Shown: positions 60,401 to 64,000 of the stretch, piece after piece
Numbering within the stretch: the first letter of the stretch is position 1
Layout: every line of letters begins with the position of its first letter
From: Strigops habroptila
Taxonomy: Eukaryota > Chordata > Aves > Psittaciformes > Psittacidae
Direction of reading: 5' to 3'
Assembly: GCF_004027225.2 (NCBI RefSeq)
Contig: NC_046358.1
Coordinates: 8,339,284-8,403,283 of the forward strand
DNA length: 64,000 nucleotides
The notes under the pieces: generated by a model
The model's input: the letters and a program-made list of their open reading frames with translations, nothing else
What the model was told of the DNA's origin: nothing
Database searches by the model: none
Program-made: the position numbers and the translations under genes

Positions 60401-61664
60401 AAGCTCTGGGTAGGAGGAAGCACTGCTCCGTGATCAAGCCACAACCTCAAAACCTCCAGTCCAGATTCAGAGAGTTCTAGCAACCCAATCTTAGACTTGG
60501 CCATTTTAAACCCTTCCAGAGTTTCAGCATAGCCTAAAAGAGTATTTTTAAATAGAAAGAAATTTCCATCTTACAAGCTTGAAGCAAAGCCAAACTTCTC
60601 ATTGACTGTAGCTATTCACAGAAGTTTCAGAGAGGCCTGAGTGGTGACACTACAATTTGGTCTGCATTAGGATGCCTCAGAGAATATTGATTCATCACCA
60701 TGTTTAACTTCTCACTGCGTGAGCAGCCTCCACAAGTCCCCCCTTCATTCTCATTTCCATGTAGCACAATCCTGATTCTTCAACCAAAGGTTCTTGAAAA
60801 ACTGTACAACTGATAGGGAAGATTTTTTATGAGCCTTAATGGGCCTTAAAAATAATACATAAGTAGTAAAGGAATTTTTTTTATTGGAAGTGATCAGTTT
60901 ATTAACAGCTGCTGACAGTTGGCTTGATCTGGAGCTTTTTATTCAGGAGCTTAAACTGAGGGAGCAGACCGAGAAACAAACTCAGAGTATTTCAACAATT
61001 AGAAAGTGGCAGAGAATGTACGAAAGCCAGTAACACAACATGTAACCAGCCCCACACAAACATGAGAATGTGACACATTCTCAGCAAGGTCCCATTCATT
61101 AATCATTTCCTGTCATTAGTGTCAGTCACTAGATCAGAATTTAAGAAAATTAAGCATAGGCACCAGCATCTGCAACACAAACAAGTCAGTACTAGTTAGT
61201 CAATTCACAGACTTAAGAGCCAATGCACAGGCAAAAAGCACACATAATACCATTGCAAAACAGCCAGCAACTGCTGTAAAGCTCTTATGTAGTACTAAGT
61301 AGTATGGTAGACACTGGGCTGAAAAAGCAAGTTCTTTGCATTTCTACATACCACTGCATTGGAAGTGAAGGACTGTCACATTAGGTTTTATTTATCTTTG
61401 AAAAACTGCAGAACCATAAGTTGGATTTATTTATATTTAATCTAATATATAGCTTGACTGTAAATCACAGGAAAATTGAGGCAGCCTCACATAGTAAGCT
61501 AACATGGAGAAATCCATGAAGAGTTTATTCTGAAGAGTTTATTACAGGCAGCATATAAAGCCTGCATTTTATATAGTGAGTGCCCAATTGCATTTAAAAT
61601 CAGACTTACCTGCCTTTTCCTGAAGTTTTCTTTTCTTCCACTGAAATCTCAGTAGAGATCTCAT
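39249..61664 (-). CDS. PLA2G4F: Cytosolic phospholipase A2 zeta (PLA2G4F)
   Basis: I join 21 exons: 61610-61664, 60034-60176, 55938-56010, 53892-54028, 52483-52611, 50977-51017, 50350-50392, 49825-49879, 49361-49527, 48199-48309, 47647-47684, 46615-46750, 46101-46237, 44788-45010, 44482-44596, 43193-43330, 42606-42713, 41504-41698, 41009-41175, 40265-40451 and 39249-39478. The sum is 2628 nt: an open frame of 875 codons plus stop (human protein about 849). Order: basic N-terminal extension (1-66), C2 domain (about 67-192, Asp-rich loops GTDLLSKAD and YDKDVLVSD), linker, lipase domain with GSGGGMR oxyanion loop (384-390), nucleophile Ser418 in GISGS and Asp703 in LVDGG. It hydrolyses the sn-2 (and possibly sn-1) ester of membrane phospholipids after Ca2+-driven membrane docking by C2; this is known for the mammalian enzyme. 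All junctions are GT/AG and in phase. All expected catalytic residues are present. Confidence 0.9.
39514..39613. repeat. Poly(A) run and C/A-rich tract
   Basis: Eighteen A are followed by about 80 bases made almost only of A and C (aaaccaac, acacacac, aaaccccac). It lies directly upstream (in gene sense) of the last PLA2G4F exon, so the pre-mRNA has a long G/U-rich then U-rich stretch before the acceptor. Confidence 0.75.
40265..40451 (-). CDS. PLA2G4F: PLA2G4F exon, lipase domain
   Basis: 187 nt, acceptor tgacaacag, donor gtaagg. It encodes [20 protein letters not shown], an acidic stretch, [20 protein letters not shown] and [13 protein letters not shown]. The human protein has APFEVLKMTEKYC and VLHFPLVN here. 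Confidence 0.94.
41009..41175 (-). CDS. PLA2G4F: PLA2G4F exon with catalytic aspartate
   Basis: 167 nt, acceptor gtcttccag, donor gtgaga. It encodes [19 protein letters not shown], then [13 protein letters not shown] with the dyad Asp703, [20 protein letters not shown]. Nearly identical to human PLA2G4F in this block. Confidence 0.95.
41504..41698 (-). CDS. PLA2G4F: PLA2G4F exon, lipase domain
   Basis: 195 nt, acceptor gcttcttcag, donor gtaaat. It encodes [52 protein letters not shown] and KKFVAWR. Human PLA2G4F has PSRLRTRLLTPQGPL and SFNFTRGLCLHKDYV. Confidence 0.94.
42606..42713 (-). CDS. PLA2G4F: PLA2G4F exon, lipase domain
   Basis: 108 nt, acceptor tctcctgcag, donor gtaaga. It encodes [35 protein letters not shown]. 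The MWGSAFA.SLD phrase is specific for PLA2G4F among the human paralogs, which have W-S-N/S-I-F there. Confidence 0.94.
43193..43330 (-). CDS. PLA2G4F: PLA2G4F exon with EFTPYEVGF motif
   Basis: 138 nt, acceptor tgttcttag, donor gtatga. It encodes [19 protein letters not shown], the [11 protein letters not shown] loop and [10 protein letters not shown]. Confidence 0.95.
44482..44596 (-). CDS. PLA2G4F: PLA2G4F exon, lipase domain
   Basis: 115 nt, acceptor gtgaccag, donor gtatga. It encodes [38 protein letters not shown]. Confidence 0.95.
44676..44741 (+). mobile_element. Tiny CR1 ORF2 fragment in a PLA2G4F intron
   Basis: The plus strand reads ttacatggcttcactaagag, aaattgtgcttgacaaattt and tggtggccttctacaactgg. 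This is the [18 protein letters not shown] part of CR1 reverse transcriptase, also present at 23680-23715. It sits inside the 191-nt intron between 44597 and 44787. Confidence 0.8.
44788..45010 (-). CDS. PLA2G4F: PLA2G4F exon after the nucleophile
   Basis: 223 nt, acceptor cattttcag, donor gtaaaa. It completes Trp422 and encodes [20 protein letters not shown], a [13 protein letters not shown] stretch, [30 protein letters not shown]. Confidence 0.95.
46101..46237 (-). CDS. PLA2G4F: PLA2G4F exon with nucleophile serine and oxyanion loop
   Basis: 137 nt, acceptor gtctgcag, donor gtaagt. It encodes [38 protein letters not shown] and CGISGSTW. Ser418 is the nucleophile; G386-G388 and Arg390 form the loop and the phosphate-binding Arg known from cPLA2-alpha. 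The motif is canonical, unlike the neighbour gene. Confidence 0.96.
46615..46750 (-). CDS. PLA2G4F: PLA2G4F exon, start of lipase domain
   Basis: 136 nt, acceptor ttctatttcag, donor gtatta. It encodes [40 protein letters not shown] and PSKDE. Confidence 0.95.
47647..47684 (-). CDS. PLA2G4F: PLA2G4F 38-nt micro-exon
   Basis: Acceptor cttttcacag, donor gtgagt. It encodes [12 protein letters not shown] plus two bases of the following Ser. Human PLA2G4F has GQEVALSMKVEM here. Confidence 0.9.
48199..48309 (-). CDS. PLA2G4F: PLA2G4F linker exon
   Basis: 111 nt, phase 0 at both ends, acceptor tttttttaatag, donor gtaatg. It encodes [37 protein letters not shown]. Human PLA2G4F has LSSLPLGQE...VALGE. 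Confidence 0.9.
49361..49527 (-). CDS. PLA2G4F: PLA2G4F linker exon
   Basis: 167 nt, acceptor aatgcacag, donor gtaagc. It encodes [40 protein letters not shown] and ends SVLQ. Human PLA2G4F has LAVPGAYEKPQLLPL and FTFHVN. Confidence 0.93.
49825..49879 (-). CDS. PLA2G4F: PLA2G4F 55-nt exon
   Basis: Acceptor cttttcatag, donor gtaggg. It encodes [18 protein letters not shown] (human AHPCLRIQGTL). Confidence 0.92.
50350..50392 (-). CDS. PLA2G4F: PLA2G4F 43-nt exon
   Basis: Acceptor ctttcacag, donor gtgagt. It encodes [14 protein letters not shown], with the TNGVLV ending typical of the family. Confidence 0.92.
50977..51017 (-). CDS. PLA2G4F: PLA2G4F 41-nt exon
   Basis: Acceptor ttttcaaag, donor gtgagt. 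It encodes [13 protein letters not shown], the last C2 strand (human SQELQVEFVLEK). Confidence 0.92.
52259..52284. repeat. (AC)n microsatellite with A run
   Basis: About eight AC units, then nine or ten A, in a PLA2G4F intron. Confidence 0.85.
52483..52611 (-). CDS. PLA2G4F: PLA2G4F C2-domain exon 3
   Basis: 129 nt, phase 0 at both ends, acceptor ggtttttag, donor gttagt. It encodes [40 protein letters not shown] and NPE. Asp residues of the third Ca2+ loop are present. Confidence 0.94.
53892..54028 (-). CDS. PLA2G4F: PLA2G4F C2-domain exon 2
   Basis: 137 nt, acceptor tccgctctag, donor gtaagg. It completes Leu and encodes [43 protein letters not shown]. Human PLA2G4F has SKADCYVQLWLPTASP and DPEWNETFHYQIHGAVK. 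Confidence 0.96.
54393..55035 (-). mobile_element. Old CR1 LINE ORF2 fragment in a PLA2G4F intron
   Basis: The reverse complement shows CR1 ORF2 phrases: [20 protein letters not shown] and [20 protein letters not shown] (minus frame 54818-55018), followed by the GV..GTQLGP-like region and later the 'ctggacttggtaga'-type end. Heavily broken. It lies between the two C2-domain exons at 54028 and 55938 and has the same orientation as the gene. Confidence 0.85.
55938..56010 (-). CDS. PLA2G4F: PLA2G4F C2-domain exon 1
   Basis: 73 nt, acceptor ttcttcttttcag, donor gtaagt. It encodes [20 protein letters not shown] plus GTDL. Human PLA2G4F has YPYYDLQVKVLRATNIRGTDL. Confidence 0.96.
56011..60033 (-). 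other. Long PLA2G4F intron
   Basis: About 4.0 kb between the N-terminal exon and the first C2 exon. I recognise no exon, repeat family or RNA gene inside. The frames at 56391-56729 (plus) and 58551-58835 (plus) look like chance. Confidence 0.6.
60034..60176 (-). CDS. PLA2G4F: PLA2G4F exon 2, N-terminal extension
   Basis: 143 nt, strong acceptor gtttccctgtctcag, donor gtaaga. It encodes [18 protein letters not shown], then [20 protein letters not shown] and YHRR, joining in phase to WEKHPYY. Human PLA2G4F reads MLPLLGAVLLQKREKRGPLW at this place, which identifies the exon. An internal ATG at 60142-60144 (MFHEV) is an alternative start that would need no upstream coding exon. Confidence 0.85.
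61610..61664 (-). CDS. PLA2G4F: PLA2G4F exon 1 with probable start codon
   Basis: Start ATG at 61662-61664, donor gtaagt directly after 61610. It encodes [18 protein letters not shown] plus one base and joins in frame to exon 2. An in-frame TAA lies about 65 bases upstream of the ATG, so the frame does not extend further. The strong donor and the phase match support it. A start at the internal Met in exon 2 remains possible. Confidence 0.6.
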
Positions 61665-61702
61665 GTTTACGGAATTTCTCTTGAATTTCTCTCTCAAGAA
61701 AA

Positions 61703-64000
61703 ACTGAAAGCTCTTTAGAACAGATGTTTAAGAACTGTCTCATAGTCAACAGATCACCCATTAGCACCATTTGTGTGCAGTGTTAGCTATCTGCAGACAC
61801 GGTTGACAGACAACTTCATAACCAGAAAAGCTACTTGGTTTTGTCATTTTTTATCAGACTAAGAAAACAAGCAAGCAAACTGGCATCAAAACATGAGGCA
61901 ACAAAGATGGCCTCACTCCTGGTAACTTTACTTCTGCTTGGATTAGCAGCCCCATAGTGGTAAAGGTAGATGTACATCTATATTTTATTCAGTTCTATTT
62001 TTGTCAGCAAGCATGAACAAATGACACAATCACCAACTGTACTATACAGTACTTAAAATGTGCGTTGGTATCACAAGGGACCCCTGTTGCTCCCATTAGC
62101 AGCACTAAGAGGAGAGCTGATACGCAGTGCAAAACTAGTAGAGATTAAGATTCCAAAGGATGCTATCAAGGTTTCAGTTGGGGGGAAGAGGGGACTTGGT
62201 GGGTTGGTTTTCTGCAGAAATATCAACATACTCAACTGTCCAACATGAAGACAAAAGACTTCTTCAGTGCTGGTATCTCCCATTTCTACAGAATGGGAAA
62301 ACTGAAGATCTATATTCTACTTCCAACCCTAGTCTATGACCTACAATTCAAGCAACTGAAAAATCTGTGTATCTAAACACTTCTTGATTTAATCACAGAG
62401 CTCAGCATCCCTCCCACCCCAAAACAGCATGCCACCACTCAAAAAAATTGTCAGTAATTTCAGTGTTCTCCAATAAGTACATATTTAATGGCATAAGATT
62501 TTCAAAAACATTATTCAAAGCAAGAATACAAAAGTGGTTTTAGTAGGATTTTGAGAACATTCATAAGCATACTATAAACTTGTAGATTTAAAAAACAAAG
62601 TTGAGAAGTGATGACAGTCCTCATATGACATGGCCTCGTTTGATTAACAAATATTAAAGCAGGAGTGATACTGGGAGGCCCTGCATTGGGTCTGAATTCC
62701 AGGAGAAACGGAGGACTAATAGATAAAAAGAAATCTACAGCAGCCCAGAGAAGCTTAACTGCACAATGACTGAAACGCACACTGGTTCACAATATTTATT
62801 ACAATCTATTGCTTTAGATAAACCTGCCGTATGGTTAGTAAACCCCAACCACGTTGTAAGAACCAACAAAAAAGAAATTACAGCACAGACGACATGTCAG
62901 AAAAAGGTATGCAATGAACACAGGCACAACCTTAACCGTGTACGTAAGAGCACAATGAAGATCCTCTTATGTGAATACAGCCCTCCTGGTAGCAGATAAT
63001 GAAGGTAAATCAGACTAACAATACTAAACATAAAGATAGGTAAAAATCGGAGCAATATTGTTATATCTGTATACAAAGAATACAGGGTGGTTTTAAATAC
63101 CCTTCTTGCATTCTCAATGACCTGTAAACACAACTCTCTCAAACCATCTTCCCTCTGTACCTGAACTACTATATAAAGATCTATACAGAATGTGCAAATC
63201 CAATGTAAGTATTTTTTAGGCTCTCTTCTTCAAATAGAAGAAATACAAGGTTAAAAACATTAACATCACAAATTCCCTCTACCCAGCCTCTGCAGAAAGA
63301 CATCAGCAGCAATACTGCCCAAGACATCCAAGGACAGGAGTAGCAAAATACTGGACCAAGAAATCCACAAGAATGCATGGCATATGAACAATAAACACAA
63401 ACACATCTGGAAAGGGAAAAAACAACAGTTACCATGGGAAACTATTAACACTGGCAAATGAAAGGGAATTAGGACTCTTGTCAGCCTACAGCAGATCTGT
63501 TCCTAGAAACCACACACATAAGTAAACCTGTAATGTTAACTGAGATCCAATTACACTTTTAGGCAGACAGGCTTTATTTATCTGCTTATTGGTTAAGAAG
63601 TGGTATTCTGGTAGTTACATGCCATGCTCCATACTATTTAATAATTACAGGTATTGCTAGACCAGAGACGTTGAGAGTCAAATAGCCACTCTATTGGACT
63701 ATTTGCTACTGCTGCCTCTTCATTACCACTATACAGATTCTTTCTGCACCAAACATTTTAATATCCCTCATACCAATCTGCTATAAAGTTTGTGGAAAAA
63801 TAAGTTAGACAAAAATATTACAGCCTACAAAGAGTATGGTACAATCTAGTTCTTGTAGTTAAGACTTCTGGCCCAAGAGTAACTTAAGAATAGTACCAGC
63901 CTGAGCAGAACACAGTTCTAGAGCATTTATAATAGAGAGATGTTGAAATAGTCTGAGTTTACTTCAATGCCGGAAAGTGAACCAGAGAACAAAGAACTTA
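61703..64000. other. Region upstream of PLA2G4F, no exon recognised
   Basis: It must hold the PLA2G4F promoter; I see no TATA box or CpG cluster that fixes it. By human synteny the next gene is VPS39 on the same strand, whose 3' UTR could occupy about 62.8-64 kb: the minus strand has AATAAATATT near 62790. No VPS39 coding exon is visible. Confidence 0.3.

Noticed and set aside
60247-60504. Minus-strand frame starting [15 protein letters not shown], first considered as PLA2G4F exon 1
   Set aside because: No suitable donor in the phase needed by the C2 exon. The exon at 60034-60176 matches the human N-terminal segment and phase much better.
61610-61703. Alternative frame of exon 1 reading [20 protein letters not shown]
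   Set aside because: It leaves two bases at the donor and shifts the frame of exon 2, whereas the ATG frame joins correctly.
1-64000. CRISPR arrays, operons, tRNA or rRNA genes
   Set aside because: None expected in vertebrate DNA of this kind and no regularly spaced repeats, cloverleaf folds or rRNA segments were seen.

Overview
The window is vertebrate nuclear DNA, almost certainly from a bird. Several copies and fragments of the CR1 LINE are present, including one with the diagnostic 3' end of repeated ATTCTATG units. The coding sequence is cut into short exons with GT/AG introns, and the gene family matches the phospholipase cluster that sits on human 15q15. I cannot resolve the species.

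Two complete or nearly complete group IV (cytosolic) phospholipase A2 genes lie head to tail on the minus strand. The first (last exon at 5741, C2 exon at 23002) reads as PLA2G4E or a PLA2G4E-like paralog. I place 19 exons from the C2 domain to the stop codon (807 codons), and its extreme N terminus is not certain. The second (stop at 39249, start codon at 61664) reads as PLA2G4F. I place all 21 coding exons, giving an open frame of 875 codons. Both encode an N-terminal C2 domain followed by the patatin-like lipase domain with a Ser/Asp dyad. The 19 shared exons have the same phases; 13 have exactly the same length and the other six differ by multiples of three, so the genes are tandem duplicates of one exon template.

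Region by region: 1-5.7 kb is intergenic with two old CR1 remnants; 5.7-23 kb is PLA2G4E, with a well-preserved CR1 inside one intron; 23-39 kb is intergenic, or the 5' region of PLA2G4E, with two CR1 remnants, two exon-like segments that may extend PLA2G4E and one unidentified ORF; 39-61.7 kb is PLA2G4F with CR1 remnants in two introns; 61.7-64 kb has no recognised exon and may carry the 3' UTR of the next minus-strand gene (VPS39 by human synteny).

The most interesting observation is in the PLA2G4E-like gene. The nucleophile serine is kept, but the lipase box reads GLSAT instead of GxSGx, and the glycine-rich oxyanion loop reads TAGG where relatives have a GGG run. PLA2G4F has canonical versions of both. 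No recognisable PLA2G4D lies between the two genes, where mammals have it.
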